Under the pieces are notes generated by a model. It made no database searches, was not told the DNA's origin, and worked only from the letters and a program-made list of their open reading frames with translations. A program made the position numbers and the translations under genes. A stretch of 64,000 bases of DNA. Origin: Linnemannia elongata. Taxonomy: Eukaryota > Mortierellomycota > Mortierellomycetes > Mortierellales > Mortierellaceae. Positions 21,811-33,309 of this stretch are shown here, piece by piece; position 1 is the stretch's first letter; each line of letters begins with the position of its first letter. The stretch covers positions 1,084,836 to 1,148,835 of the forward strand of contig JAXBDG010000019.1 of assembly GCA_036320915.1 (NCBI GenBank), read 5' to 3'.

Positions 21811-24800
21811 TGAACTTCCCCGCGTCTCTTAAAGCATTTGGTGAGAGGAGGAGAAAAGCAGAAAGAAGAGGAAGAGGATAGAGTGAAAGAGAAGGTGGCT
21901 TTCTGAGTAGACCATTGCCTTGTCGAGTTGGTGGTTTTAGATTGCATCAATTTTGCAGATCCGAAGCATATGACCGCCATCAGCTCCCATGGTATCGCCG
22001 CCATGTCTGCTCTACAGCATCGTGGACATCATCCAAAAGCGCACCCAGGGGCACTTGTTTGATAGTACGACATTTTTTACACGGGTGGTGCACAACATGG
22101 CTCTAGCACGCCATTTTTTACCTTTTTTTTTTTTTTTTTTTTTGCACTGCAATTCTGTCAACTTTAATGCTAACAGCTACTGATGGGCGGAAGAAGAGTG
22201 AGATGGATGCATATTCGAGTGATATGTTATATTGAAGAAGGGGGAATCGGATGCAAAGGTAGATAAAAGCCTTTTTTTTTATATATATCCATAGGTGGGT
22301 TTTCTTCCTTTTCCTGCTGATAGTCAGTTTGATACCTTGCTTTCATACGGTACAATAATTTGACATCTATGCTACTGTGATGAGGATTTTTTGTAACGTT
22401 TGTGCTTTACTTTGACATCACGTCCAATGCAGGACAGTTACAGCACAGTGCAGGGGTAGAGAACACAATGTAATAGACCAAAGAAAAGCAAGCGAATTTA
22501 TTCAAGACCCTTCTGTGACGCGTTCTATAACTTTCTTCATTATATAAAAGTCTACGTAGAGTTGCTCGTGCGTGAAGACGGATATATACAGGCTGTCGTT
22601 GTTTGGCCTTGTGGCATTAGTAGTAAAGGCAAATGCCTGTCTGATGGGAAATTTAAGTCGAGTGAACTTGATGGGTGTTGTACCGTCGTCATTTGTCGTA
22701 GGAGGAATACGGGGATTGTGGAATGGATGATTCATGATTTTTGCAGAAGGGCGCCATTGAAAAAACTTCTCTACTCAGTAACACTTTGCCTTTGGCAAGG
22801 ACAAAGGACTGCTTTAAGTACATGCACCGCAGCCAGTTTTCATGTCCTTGCAGCCCTCTCTCGGTCTCATGTTAGACAGGGTCAGGCATAAGGCGAGATC
22901 GGCGTGTCGTTGTGAAATAAGAAAGAGATCCGTATCAAATCTAAGATGATTCCTTTTGTTATAGATGTCGTTGTCTTGGCAATAAAAGAGGGTAGCAATT
23001 ACTCTCCGCAGCTGACATCGGAGTGAGAAAACAAACGAAAAACGAAAAAGTGTTTGTGCGACCAAAGGAGAGGAGGGATGGAGAGAAGGAGAGAAAAAAG
23101 GAGACAGAGGCAAGCAAAGAAAAGGATGGTGCTACGTAAAAGAATGAGAAACGAAATAGAGACGACGATTTTTTTCTTTGAGAAAATTACGTTGTCCACG
23201 GCGCGTTCCATCTATTTCTGAATGAAAAATGAAGGAGGGTACAAAAAAGGCACTATTCCCTTGAGAGGTCGACATGGTAACGCTACTTTTTTTTTTCTCG
23301 TCTTTTCCTCGCGTCTATTCGTCACCCTTACCTTTGTTAACTTTTCATTCACCTGAGTCATTCCTACAAAAAAAAATATGGTCAACTGCGATTACTCCCA
23401 GTAGGGTCAGAATGTATGAAGGAGATGTGAAAAGAAAGAGAGAACATAGGTGTGGTGACAGAGAAGTCGAGGAGGCAGACAAATAGTACCAATGATCACA
23501 GTGCATGTAAGGGACAAACCTTTTTTTGAAGGGCAGTGCATGATTCAACAGAGTGCCAATCAATATGCGATCAGACCATCAGGCCAAGCAAAATGCCCGT
23601 AGACATAAACATATTTACTCCTGTTGACGAACACAATAACAAAGGAACGCCCAACAAATCGATCTTTTCAGAATATATGCAGTTACCTCTACCATTCACA
23701 AAAGTACAGAAATGCGCCTTCAGGATTCGAAACAAATGACATGTACAGTTTCCCGTGGCCTGCGTACTTTAGAGAAACGATTTAAAAGTTTTTTAGGGAA
23801 AGAAGAAAAGAATCAAACCAAATGAAAGAGGAGAGCAAAGGGGTAAGGATAACATTAGAGAAAGTAAAGAAGAGAAAAAACTGAGGCGAGGGAGTGATGA
23901 GGAGGGAAATCAGAAGGAAAATTTGAATAAGAGAAGCAATGAGGGTGACAATGCCACCGCTTGGGTAGAAGTATATCATAGAAAACAACGTCCGTGTCCA
24001 TCTCCATCTGCACCAATGTACAGAGGATGTCGAGAAGAAAATCAGAGCAAAAAGAGAATGTGACGGAAGAAAATAAGTGCATAAAGGAATCAGAAACAGA
24101 TATGAAGCCTGCCAAAATAAAGTCGACATCTACCTCGACAACATTTCGTTCTCTAGCTCTTGCCACCGCAGATCACATCCTAAAGAATTATTGCAGGAGG
24201 ATACTAACCATGACCCAGACTCAGACGCTCAGGCGCCATGAGCCCAAGGCCTCCGCGGAAATCAAACGCGTAAAAGCAGCACTAAATAAACCAAAAAGAA
24301 CAAAGAAACGAAATATGAAGAAAGTAATGGAAGCCAGAGCAAATAATGCATAGTCAGACACACATTCGAAACACCTTATAGCACACACCCCACACCGCAT
24401 TGGACTCAGAGAAAGACTTAGACTTACTCGTAGTACAACCCAGGTATGACGCGGCTAACATCATCGGTAGACAAAGGCGCTATGGTAAAAAGATCCACAG
24501 AGCTGCCCATATCCATAGAAAATGTAGGTGATAAAGAGAAAGCAGTATGGTGATGCAGAAATCGTGGGAAGAGAGAATAGTATTTGTGATCTGTGCAAAG
24601 TTAAATGTGGAGGGAAGAAAGGGGAGAAAGAAGCACAACAAAAGAGGAAAGAAAGCAAACAGTGCGTGATAGAAACCCTACAGCACCAAGCAGCAACGAA
24701 GGAGAAAGGTTGTCAGAGAGAATAAGAATCAGAAACAAAAAAAAATCACATAGGAAAAAATGAGACATTCTCGGAGAATGATTCAAAGTGCGTAAATCAC

Positions 24801-24833
24801 GTTGCAGGGGCAAACTCGCTTATTCCTATAGTA
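21811..24833. other. Gene-poor AT-rich stretch
   Basis: I see no supported gene in 3 kb. T-runs occur at 22120-22143 and 22271-22279. Reading frames are short, Lys- or Phe-rich and low-complexity on both strands; the longest plausible one (23994-24353) is A-rich and unlike any known family. It may be decayed transposon sequence. Confidence 0.45.
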
Positions 24834-25054
24834 CTAGAAAGGGTGCCCGTGGGCGATGCCACGGGTGCTGGTGCTGGCGCCGTGGTGGGAGTGGGGTGGG
24901 GTTCTTGGAGGCTCTTGGTCTTTTTTTTTTTTGGGTCTCTGGGACTCTGGGATGTCGTGTTATGCGTGTGAGGGTGTGAGCGTGACCCAAGTTGAAATTG
25001 ATTTAATGTGACTGTTTTGTGTTGTTGTAAGGTCCGACTGGGGCTTGCTTGTTC

Positions 25055-25187
25055 GGGGTTCGTAAAAAGAAGAAAGGAAAGAGAAAAGGAAAAAGAAAAA
25101 GAAGAAAAGGAAAAAAGAAGAAAAGGAAAAAAGAAAAGGAAAAGGGGGGAGGGGGAAAGAAAAAACAAAAAAGAAAAAAAAAAAATA
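25055..25187. repeat. Polypurine (GAAAA)n tract, unit 1
   Basis: A near-pure A/G tract about 130 bp long, the counterpart of the longer tract at 28115-28370 in unit 2. It generates long false Lys/Phe-rich frames on both strands. Confidence 0.9.
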
Positions 25188-25380
25188 TCTTCCGTGTCCA
25201 GAGGTGCGCGTTGTGTGTCCGGCCACCTTCGCTTCGGGGGTACTCTTCGGGGTGCTCTTCGAGTGCTCGTGCCTGTCTGACATCGTGCCCTCTCTTGGCG
25301 TCAAGACTGCAGTCCCGTTAGCTGAGGGGAGGGAAGGGGAGAAGAGGGAGGGGGAGAAGAGAGGAGAACGTCTGCTGCTG

Positions 25381-26441
25381 TTGCGGTGAAGTGGATCTAT
25401 AACGATGATTACTATCTGTTAACAAAAAGTACTAACCACTAAGATACTATAACTACAAGAATGCCACCGCTAACAAAAAGGGGGATATTGGCCCTTACCT
25501 GATAATGCTCAGGAGGGCTTGGGATCCAAAGAAAAGGGATGATGGAGGGTCCCAAAGCGTGAAGGGAGGACGATGGTTGAAGGCGTGTACAGTCTACTTA
25601 GTGGAGTATGGGACGGATGTTCGTTAATAAATAAAGGGAACTATTTACTAAGAACAAGCAGAACAATGCTCGCGCGCAAGAAGATAAGTTCTCGAGGCGC
25701 TTACCAAGAGGGGACCAGAGGGATCTCGTGGTTCCAACGGGAGCGAGGATGAGCGCGGGAAACGCGAGAAATGCGAGGGTTCTGCTTCTACAGATAATAA
25801 TACAAAGGGGAGGCGAAAGGGATAATAAAAAGGGGGGAAAGGGAATCTATATTAGCCAAATGGCACCGAGAGCGTCAAGGACTGAGTTCTCTGAAGAACG
25901 ACTGGGAGAGTTCCAAGGAGACCGCATATTGTTGTTGATCGAGACGCAGGTAGGAAAAGAGTGCTGACAATGAAGTAGACCCTTGGGTTGTTGCTGCTGA
26001 TAGGGATTGATCCCCAAATCGATGTGTTGTGTGCGGTTTACGCCGTTAGACGATCTGTCGGCCTGTGGTCGGGTGTTGGGCTACAACAGCGGAGGTCTGG
26101 CGGACTCGTGGACAGGGCGTGCTATGGATGATTTGCATCGATTGGCGGCACACAACATGGCGAAAGGAAAGGATCTGAACGAGATCTTGATCGTTGTCGA
26201 TGGGACGAGCGCGGGTACGCGTCCATACAGGAAGGCGATGGTATACCTGAGTATATCGAGGACTTCCAGTTCGATGTCAAGACAAAAATCAAAAGTCGGT
26301 TAAATAAATCAGAAAAAGCAGAAGGAGCTGATTTGCTCCATCCTTCGTTTTTATTACTAGCTAAATACCCCTTAACCCGTTTGTCCCGGGAATTGACAGA
26401 AACGTGAACAAGTGAACGATCCCCGTTCACATCACCACACT
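25381..26441. other. Segment present only in Helitron unit 1, possible captured gene fragment
   Basis: Unit 2 joins CTGCTGCTGTT directly to TTCATTTCGA. In unit 1 about 1.06 kb lies between the same sequences. It contains open frames such as 25858-25949 (MAPRASRTEFSEERLGEFQG), ending at a good donor CAG/GTAGGA, and a downstream frame starting at about 26007 after an acceptor GATAG (VLGYNSGGLADSW). Helitrons often carry host gene fragments, which would explain it; I cannot name a parent gene. Deletion from unit 2 is the alternative. Confidence 0.5.
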
Positions 26442-26869
26442 GTTTTCATTTCGACACTCTCTCTTATGATCTTCACCGTCTTGATTTTTTCAACCACAGG
26501 CCCGTATGCTCTTGGCTGTTCTTAAGCACATACCAGCCCCCGCTGTGTGTCTTCAGTCTTGATTGCCTCTCTTGTGCTTCAACATTTTCGGGGGTGTGCC
26601 TGAGCGCGCGCCTGAGCATGAAAGTTGGCCAGTGGAGTAAGGAGATATCTGGCGTGAAGGAAAGGAAAAGGATAAAGACGCAACACATAGTATGATCATC
26701 AATCAAAAAAAAAAAGAGATCAGCAGGGGAAAGAAGTGCTTGCTTAAAAGTTCACGCAAGATTGCTTTGACGATTATGCTCGCTGTGCGCTCCCTCCCTT
26801 CTGCCGCATGCGGCGGCAGGGAAGGGAACACATAGCCCGGGCGTTATTCTTACGATATAGCCATAGATC

Positions 26870-27860
26870 CTCTGATTCGGGCTACGCCCTCATCCTCTTC
26901 CGTGAGCGCGCTTCGCGCAAGTTAGTGCATCTGGTTCGGGCTATGCCCTCACACCTTCTTCTTCCCCGCGCGCTTCGCGCAAGATGACCTTGATGGTCGC
27001 GCTAAAGCACTCCATCCATTTTGCCGCAGCCGGTGCCAAGGTTCACACAGCTCGGGCTACGCCCTCACAAAATACTGGCACTTTGGCCTTGACTGTTCCT
27101 TTAGTTCGGGCTACGCCCTCACATCCTCTTCTTCCGTGCAATTTGCGCAAGATACTGGTTCGGGCTTCGTCCTCACAAAATATGGGCGTTTTGGGCAAGA
27201 TAGTCCCCCTGGTTCAGGCTACGCCCTCACAAAATACTGGCACTTCGGCCGTGATTGTTCCTTTAGTTCGGGCTACGCCCTCACACCCTCTTCTTCCGTG
27301 CGCTTCCAGCAGGATACCCTTGCTGGTTGTGCTTTGGGCAAGATAGGTCCCCTGGTTCGGGCTACGCCCTCACAAAATTCTGGCACTTTGGCCGTGATTG
27401 TTCCTTTAGTTCGGGCTACGCCCTCACACCCTCTTCTTCCGTGCTCTTCGCGCAAGGGGGCCCATAGCTCGGGTTCCGCCCTCACAAAATACCGGTGCTT
27501 TGAGCAAAATAACCCCCCAAGTTCGGGCTACGCCCTCACATATTCTTCTTCCGTGCTCTTCGCGCAAGGGGAGCCATAGCTCGGGCTACGCCCTCACAAA
27601 GTACTGGCGCTTCGCGCAAAATACCACCGCGCTCCGCGCAAGATAGCCCCCCTAGTTCGGGCTACGCCCTCACACCCTCTTCTTCCGGGCTCTTCGCGCA
27701 AGGGGAGCCATAGCTCGGGCTCCGCCCTCACAAAGTACTGGCGCTCCGCGCAAAATACTGGCGCTTCGCGCAGGCGCGCTCCGCGCAAGATACTGGTTCG
27801 GGCTCCGCCCTCACAATTTTCTTTTTCTTCGTTCGGGCTCCGCCCTCACGTGATTTAGCA
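26870..27860. repeat. Array of GC-rich hairpin repeats, unit 1
   Basis: About 16 copies of TTCGGGCTACGCCCTCACA (variants with TTC, TCC or TAT in the loop) are spaced roughly 50-60 bp apart. Another short palindrome, GCGCTTCGCGCAAGATA, lies between many of them. Each forms a small GGGC/GCCC or GCGC/GCGC stem. No protein frame is conserved through it. Confidence 0.9.
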
Positions 27861-28114
27861 AAAGTGATATTTTTTTAATATAGTAGAGACTAGAAAGGGT
27901 GCCCGTGGGCGATGCCACGGGTGCTGGTGCTGGTGCCGTGGTGGGAGAGGGCTGGGGTTCTTGGAGGCTCTTGGCCTTTTTTGGGGTTCTCTGGGACTCT
28001 GATGTCGTGTTATGCGTGTGAGAGTGTGAGGGTGACCCAAGTTGAAATTGATTTACTGTGACTGTTTTGTGTTGCTGTAAGGTCCGACTGGGGCTTGCTT
28101 TTTCGGTGTTCGTA

Positions 28115-28370
28115 AAAAGAAAAGGAAAAGGAAAAGGAAAAAGAAAAGGAAAAAGAAAAAGAAAGCAAAGAGAAAAGGAAAGAGAAAAGGAAAAAGAAAA
28201 AGAAGGAAAAAGAAAAGGAAAATGGGGGAGGGGGAAAGAAAAAAAAGAGATAAAAAAGAAAAAAAAAGAAAAAAAAAGAAAAAAAAAGAAAAAAAAAGAA
28301 AAAAAAAAAAAAAGAAAAAAAAAAAAAAAGAAAAAAAAAAAAAAGAAAAAAAGAAAAAAAGAAAAATCTT
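28115..28370. repeat. Polypurine (GAAAAA)n tract, unit 2
   Basis: About 250 bp of almost only A and G, with the long A-runs towards its right end. It is part of the Helitron body and matches a shorter tract in unit 1. Confidence 0.9.
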
Positions 28371-29009
28371 CCGTGTCTAGAGGTGCGCGTTGTGTGTCCG
28401 GCCACAGTCGCTTCGGGGGTCCTCTTCGGGGGTGCTCTTCGAGTGCCCATGCCTGTCTGACATCATGCCCTTCGGGTGTCTGTGCTGTCAACACTACAGT
28501 CCCGTTAGCTGAGGGGAGGGAAGGGGAGAAGAGGGAGGGGGAGAAGAGGGAGGGGGAGAAGAGAGGAGAACGTCTGCTGCTGTTTTCATTTCGATGCCCT
28601 CTCTTATTATCTTCACCGTCTTGATTTTTTCAACCACAGGCCCGTCTGCTCTTGGCTCTTCTTAAGCACATACCAGCCCCCGCTGTGTGTCTCCAGTCTT
28701 GATTGCCTCTCTTGTGCTTCAACATTTTCGGGGGTGTGCCTGAGCGCGCGCCTGAGCATGAAAGTTGGCCAGTGGAGTAAGGAGATATCTGGAGTGAAGG
28801 AAAGGAAAGGATAAAGACGCAACACATAGTATGATCATCAATCAAAAAAAAAAAGAGATCAGCAGGGGAAAGAAGTGCTTGCTTAAAAGTTCACGCAAGA
28901 TTGCTTTGACGATTATGCTCGCTGTGCGCTCCCTCCCTTCTGCCGCATGCGGCGGCAGGGAAGGGAACACATAGCCCGGGCGTTGTTCTTACAATATAGC
29001 CATAGATCC

Positions 29010-29872
29010 TCTGATTCGGGCTACGCCCTCATCTTTTTCCGTCAGTGCGCTGTGCTCACAGAATACTGGCGCCAAAGGTCATATAGCTCGGGCTTCGCCC
29101 TCACAAAATACCGGCGCTTTGGGCAAGATAGTTCCCTGGTTCGGGTTACACCCTCACAAAATACTGGCACTCTGGCCGTGATTGTTCCTTTAGTTCGGGC
29201 TACGCCCTCACACCCTCTTCTTCCGTGCGCTTCCAGCAGGATACCCTTGCTGGTTGTGCTTTGGGCAAGATAGTTCCCCTGGTTCGGGCTACGCCCTCAC
29301 AAAATTCTGGCACTTTGGCCGTGATTGTTCCTTTAGTTCGGGCTACGCCCTCACACCCTCGTCTTCCGTGCTCTTCGCGCAAGGGGGCCCATAGCTCGGG
29401 TTCCGCCCTCACAAAATACCGGTGCTTTGAGCAAAATAACCCCCTTAGTTCGGGCTACGCCCTCACATCTTCTTCTTCCGTGCTCTTCGCGCAAAATACC
29501 ACCGCGCTCCGCGCAAGATAGCCCCCCTGGTTCGGGCTACGCCCTCACACCCTCTTCTTCCGTGCGCTTCCAGCAGGATACCCTTGCTGGTCGCGCTTTG
29601 GGCAAGATATTTCCCCTGGTTCGGGCTACGCCCTCACATCTACTTCTTCCGTGCTCTTCGCGCAAAATACCACCGCGCTCCGCGCAAGATACCCCCCCTG
29701 GTTCGGGCTACGCCCTCACACCCTCTTTTTCCGTGCTCTTCGCGCAAGGGGAGCCATAGCTCGGGCTCCGCCCTCACAAAGTACTGGCGCTTCGCGCAGG
29801 CGCGCTCCGCGCAAGATACTGGTTCGGGCTCCGCCCTCACAATTTTCTTTTCTTTCGTTCGGGCTCCGCCCT
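29010..29872. repeat. Array of GC-rich hairpin repeats, unit 2
   Basis: It has the same unit and spacing as the array in unit 1, with about 15 copies of the GGGCTACGCCC stem. The order of repeat variants is partly the same as in unit 1, so it was copied as a block and then rearranged. Confidence 0.9.
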
Positions 29873-29919
29873 CACGTGATTTAGCAAAAAAAATCAATAT
29901 TTTTTTAGTATAGTAGAGA

Positions 29920-30963
29920 TGTAGAATAGTCGTACATGACTATCGATTTCATGGTAGCATGTGCAAAAGCTGTTGTGTGAGCATTGTTCTTCAAGAGAGG
30001 AAAACTTACTTCATACATGACGTGACTACCTTTATGTCCTCAGCAAATCCAAAGACAAAAGAAAAAAGTGATAAACGTAGAATCTCACCATGCGCGTAAG
30101 TACATCGCGAGGCAAGAAAAGCCAGACTAGGGGATGGGAAGGGCGGGACATGAAGTGGGCTTCCCACCTCGTACAATGTTTATGAGCCGTTGGACAAATT
30201 CTCGGCGAAGAGACAAAGGCGTTGTGAGAGCGAAGGCGTTGTGAGAGCATTGTTCTTCAAGAGAGGGAAGTCCACTTCATGTCTAACGTGATTATCTTTA
30301 TTTTCTCAAGACAAAAGAAAAAAAAGTGCAGTACGTAGAGCCTCACCATCCGCGTAAGAACATCGCGAGGCAAGAAAAGCTAGACTAGGGGATGGGAAGG
30401 GCGGGACATGAAGTGGGCTTCCTATTTCGTACAATGTTTTTGAACCGCCGGACTAGTCCTCGGCGGAAACAGACAAAGGCGTTGTGAGAGCAAAAGCGCT
30501 GTGAGAGCAACAATTCCAAAGGTTCTATCCTTCTTGCGCTAGTACTTTAACTTGATACCCGTCGTAATTTGCCCACAGTGGTTTTTTCAATTGAAGATCT
30601 TCTTGTTTATCTCGAGCAAGTTCTATGAGGGTTAGAGAATATGAGAAGACCCCTCTGTTCCTCCGTTCTTGTTCCTCAGTCTGCAACCGATCACCTCATC
30701 CTCTGGTCCTATTCCTGTTCCCTGCTTTCTAACCGACTCTCTTTCTTTCTCCCTTGTATCTTCCCAATAAAACACAAAAAATAAACGCACATCCCATTAT
30801 GCCTGCTTGTTCGTCGCAGTCAAATAAGAAATATATTTTTAAAGGGAAGGAGGGAAACAAAGACGGAGATCTTTATTGCAAAAGAGTGTCATTTTAAAAT
30901 GTCGGATATGATAGAAGTCCAAGAGTTATTGTTCATAGCTCGAAGGTTGATCGTGGTGCGCCT
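29920..30963. repeat. Dispersed subtelomeric repeat with GCGTTGTGAGAGC minisatellite
   Basis: Two tandem copies (about 29985-30240 and 30240-30500) of a segment seen many times to 50.8 kb. It contains TTTATTTTCTCAAGACAAAAG, CGTAAGAACATCGCGAGGCAAG, GGGAAGGGCGGGACATGAAGTG and short GCGTTGTGAGAGC repeats. Minus-strand frames in it recur but are not conserved as proteins. From 30455 it belongs to the segment duplicated at 43641. Confidence 0.75.
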
Positions 30964-31464
30964 TTATGTGTATCCACATATGAACTCGGCATCGTGGGGT
31001 GGGTCTGGGATGATCTCGCAGATGTCGTCCCACCAAGGTCCGTCTTTGAAAAAAATAGGTTCAGGCCTGTTTTGGTCTTCACAAAAGTGTAGTTCCATCT
31101 CCTCATCACCAGTCGTGAGGAGTTCCTTCCAGCATTCAGGATCGCCATTACAATCGTCTATTCCCCATCGTACCCACTTCTCCCGAGGCGTCATATCTGC
31201 TAAAGCGCTAGAAACTAATAAGGCTAGGGACACAAGGACGATGATTCGCTTGTCGTGCATTGCTGATGAAAGAATGTTAGCAATGGTCGGATTGAGTGGA
31301 GGAGAGATGACGTTCTCACTCCTTGGCAATTATTGTAGGTTTTGTGGCTTAGCTTCACTTTTGGGTCGGAAGGGCGGGACGTGAAGTGGGCTTCCCATCT
31401 TGTACAATGCTTTTGAACCGTCGGACAAGTCCTCGGCGAAAAGAGACAAACGCGTTGTGAGAGC
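30455..31464. repeat. Segmental duplication, copy 1 (~1.01 kb)
   Basis: It matches 43641-44650 at a constant offset of 13186 bp, with no difference seen in the encoded proteins on either strand. It contains a complete small secreted protein gene and its flanks. Identity ends at both sides inside the dispersed GTTGTGAGAGC repeat, suggesting repeat-mediated recombination. Confidence 0.85.
30964..31260 (-). CDS. Small secreted Cys-containing protein, family 1 copy 1
   Basis: 98 aa. The start at MHDKRIIVLVSLALLVSSALA gives a signal peptide; the frame is open upstream but the paralogues agree only from this Met. The mature region has the pattern W(I/V)RWGIDxCNGDPxCW, then a single Cys (HFCEDQ), then CEIIPDPP and a C-terminal ICGYT. 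This is five Cys. Paralogues lie at 32931, 39135, 44150 and (broken) 50269. No known family is recognised; size, secretion and amplification resemble fungal effector or defence proteins. It is identical to the copy at 44150. Confidence 0.75.
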   Translation of the reverse strand: MHDKRIIVLVSLALLVSSALADMTPREKWVRWGIDDCNGDPECWKELLTTGDEEMELHFCEDQNRPEPIFFKDGPWWDDICEIIPDPPHDAEFICGYT

Positions 31465-31960
31465 AAAGGCGCTGTGAGAGCAACAATTCCAAAGATTCTA
31501 TCCTTCTTTCGCTGGGAGAGCCTTTGTGGTTGCTCTTCAGCGACAGATGTACACTTACTGGTGTCTCATCGGTAGAACCTTAATCATCAGCTGGCCGGGG
31601 TGGAATGTGAACACAAATTGTGGTTGCGCTACTACACGTGGTCGAATGCTGCATTTATTAGATCAAATAATTGTACCCACCTACAACATTTTGACTTGCC
31701 TTATTACCTTTGTCCTTGCCCCGCTGTTCCTTGCCTGATAATTTTTTTATTGAATTTAAGTTCTTTGACATTGAAGCCAATAAAGAAAAATCAAATGAAG
31801 ATTGGATACCAGAGAGGAGCTCTGGATAAAGGAAAATGACGGTTATCAGACAGGATGGAATTGACTAGAATCCCAGGCTTTAGATTTCATGGGAGCATGA
31901 GCAAAGGCGTTGTGAGAGCATTGTACTTCAAGGGAGGAAACCCAGTTCATGCCTAACATG
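31345..31960. repeat. Duplicated ~0.6-kb segment, copy 1
   Basis: Upstream of the secreted gene, this stretch matches about 33310-33930, including a 70-aa frame in both (MVALQRQMYTY..., 31526-31738 and 33485-33697). A reverse-complement piece recurs near 40370-40450. I treat the frame as non-coding because the DNA is repeat sequence shared beyond it. Confidence 0.65.
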
Positions 31961-32930
31961 ACTATCTTTATTTTCTCAAGACAAAAGAAAAAAAAGTGCA
32001 GCACGTAGTGCCTCACCATCCGCGTAAGAACATCGTGAGGCAAGAAAAGCTAGACTAGGGAATGGGAAGGGCGGGACATGAAGTGGGCTTCCCATCTCGT
32101 ACAATGTTTTTGAAACGTCGGACAAGTCCTAGGCGAAAAGAGACAAAGGCGTTGTGAGAGCAAAGGCGTCGTGAGAGCATTGTTCTTCAAGGGAGGGAAC
32201 CTCACTTCATGTCTAACGCGATTATCTTTATTTTTTCAAGACAAAAAAAAAAAGTGCAGTACGTAGACTCTCGCCATCCGTGTAAGAACACCGCGGGATA
32301 AGAAAAGCTACACTAGGGAGTGGGAAGGGCGGAACATGAAATGGGCTTCGCATTTCGTCCAATGCTTTTGGACCGCTGAACAAGTCCTCGGCGAATAGAG
32401 GCAAAGGCGTTGAGAGAGCAACAATTCCCAAGGTTCTATCCTACTTTCGCTGGTACTTTAACTTGATACCTGTCATAATTTACCCACAGTGGTTTTTACA
32501 CTTGAATCTTCTTGTTTATCTCGAGCAAGTTCTATGAGGGTTAGAGAATATGAGAAAACCCCTCTGTTCCTCTGTTCTTGTTCCTCAGTCTGCAACCGAT
32601 CATCTCATCCTCTGGTCCTATTCCTGTTCCCTACTTTCTAACTCACTCTGTTCTTCTTCATTCTATCTCTCAAATAAAACAAACAAAAAACATCATACAT
32701 CTCATTATCTCTGCTTGTTCATCGAAGTTAAAAAGAGATATATTTTTAAAGGGAAGGAGCGAAACAAAGACGGATATTCTTATTGCAAAAGAGTGCCATT
32801 TTAAAACGTTGGATAAGATAGAAGTCCAAGAGATCCCAGTCGTCGCTCGACGCGTTGAAGTAAAAGCCCCAGTGCTGAGATAGAAGCTCAATCATGGCAC
32901 GATAGCTCGGAGGTTGATTGTGGTGCGTCT
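31961..32930. repeat. Further copies of the dispersed GTTGTGAGAGC repeat
   Basis: Two more copies lie at about 31961-32175 and 32175-32425. They are followed by a stretch (32430-32870) parallel to 30520-30930, which precedes the 3' end of each secreted family-1 gene. No gene is seen. Confidence 0.65.
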
Positions 32931-33230
32931 TTATGTGTATCCACATATGAGGTCGGCATCGGGGGGTGGGGGTGGGATGTACTCGCACCAGAAGGCGTCA
33001 GGGTCACATAATTCTCTGAAAAAATTAATTTCAGGCCTGGATTTGTTTTCACAGAACCATCTGACCACGTTCTCATCACTATGCCCAACCTGTTCTGTCC
33101 AGCACTTAGGATCGCCATTACACTCATCTATTCCCCATCGGATCCATTTCTCGTAAGACGACATATCTGCTAAAGTGTTAGCAACTAATGTGGCCAGTGA
33201 TACCAAGACGAGGATTCGCTTGTCCTGCAT
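32931..33230 (-). CDS. Small secreted protein, family 1 copy 2
   Basis: 99 aa, starting MQDKRILVLVSLATLVANTLA (signal peptide). It shares WIRWGIDECNGDPKCW and the end LICGYT with copy 1 but is clearly diverged in between (WFCENKSRPEINFF, CEYIPPPPPDADL). Five of the cysteine positions of copy 1 are kept and there is a further Cys (LCDPDAFWC). Divergence concentrated in the mature part suggests selection or long separation. It has a similar upstream repeat context to copy 1. Confidence 0.72.
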   Translation of the reverse strand: MQDKRILVLVSLATLVANTLADMSSYEKWIRWGIDECNGDPKCWTEQVGHSDENVVRWFCENKSRPEINFFRELCDPDAFWCEYIPPPPPDADLICGYT

Positions 33231-33309
33231 TGGTGAAGAATGAATGTTAGCAAAGGTTGATTTAATTGAGTGGAGAGATGACGTTTTCACTCCTTATAAG
33301 TTTTGTGGC

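Larger units (their letters stand above)
24834..27889 (-). mobile_element. Non-autonomous Helitron, tandem unit 1 (with ~1.06-kb extra segment)
   Basis: On the minus strand it starts TCTCTACTATATTAAAAA at 27889. It ends with the hairpin ACCCGTGGCATCGCCCACGGGC followed by ACCCTTTCTAG at 24834. The next host base is T (24833). Its 5' base directly abuts the CTAG of unit 2, so the two form a head-to-tail tandem. Contents from left: 3' hairpin, polypurine tract, an extra segment at 25381-26441 absent from unit 2, a shared ~450-bp stretch, then the hairpin-repeat array. No Rep/helicase gene is present. Confidence 0.8.
27890..29919 (-). mobile_element. Non-autonomous Helitron, tandem unit 2 (2030 bp)
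   Basis: On the minus strand it starts TCTCTACTATACTAAAAA at 29919, preceded by A. It ends with the same hairpin as unit 1 and CTAG at 27890, immediately followed by the 5' TC of unit 1. It carries a longer polypurine tract and its own hairpin array, and lacks the 25381-26441 segment. Arrays and flanks are highly similar to unit 1, so the tandem is recent or homogenised. Confidence 0.8.

Noticed and set aside
25049..25321. Lys/Phe-rich ORFs over the polypurine tracts
   Set aside because: They are translations of (GAAAA)n and (TTTTC)n on the two strands, inside Helitrons, with no complexity or conservation.
26870..29872. CRISPR-like array of repeats and spacers
   Set aside because: Eukaryotic context, spacers are themselves repeats, and the units lie inside Helitrons, so it is not CRISPR.
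26984..29913. Long ORFs full of repeated GYALT / ATPSQNTGT peptides
   Set aside because: They arise from the hairpin repeat arrays read in different frames; frames shift between copies and nothing but the DNA repeat is conserved.
30899..31384. 161-aa plus-strand ORF, also present at 44085
   Set aside because: It is the antisense of the secreted family-1 gene; the minus strand has the signal peptide and conserved cysteines. Its recurrence is due to DNA duplication.
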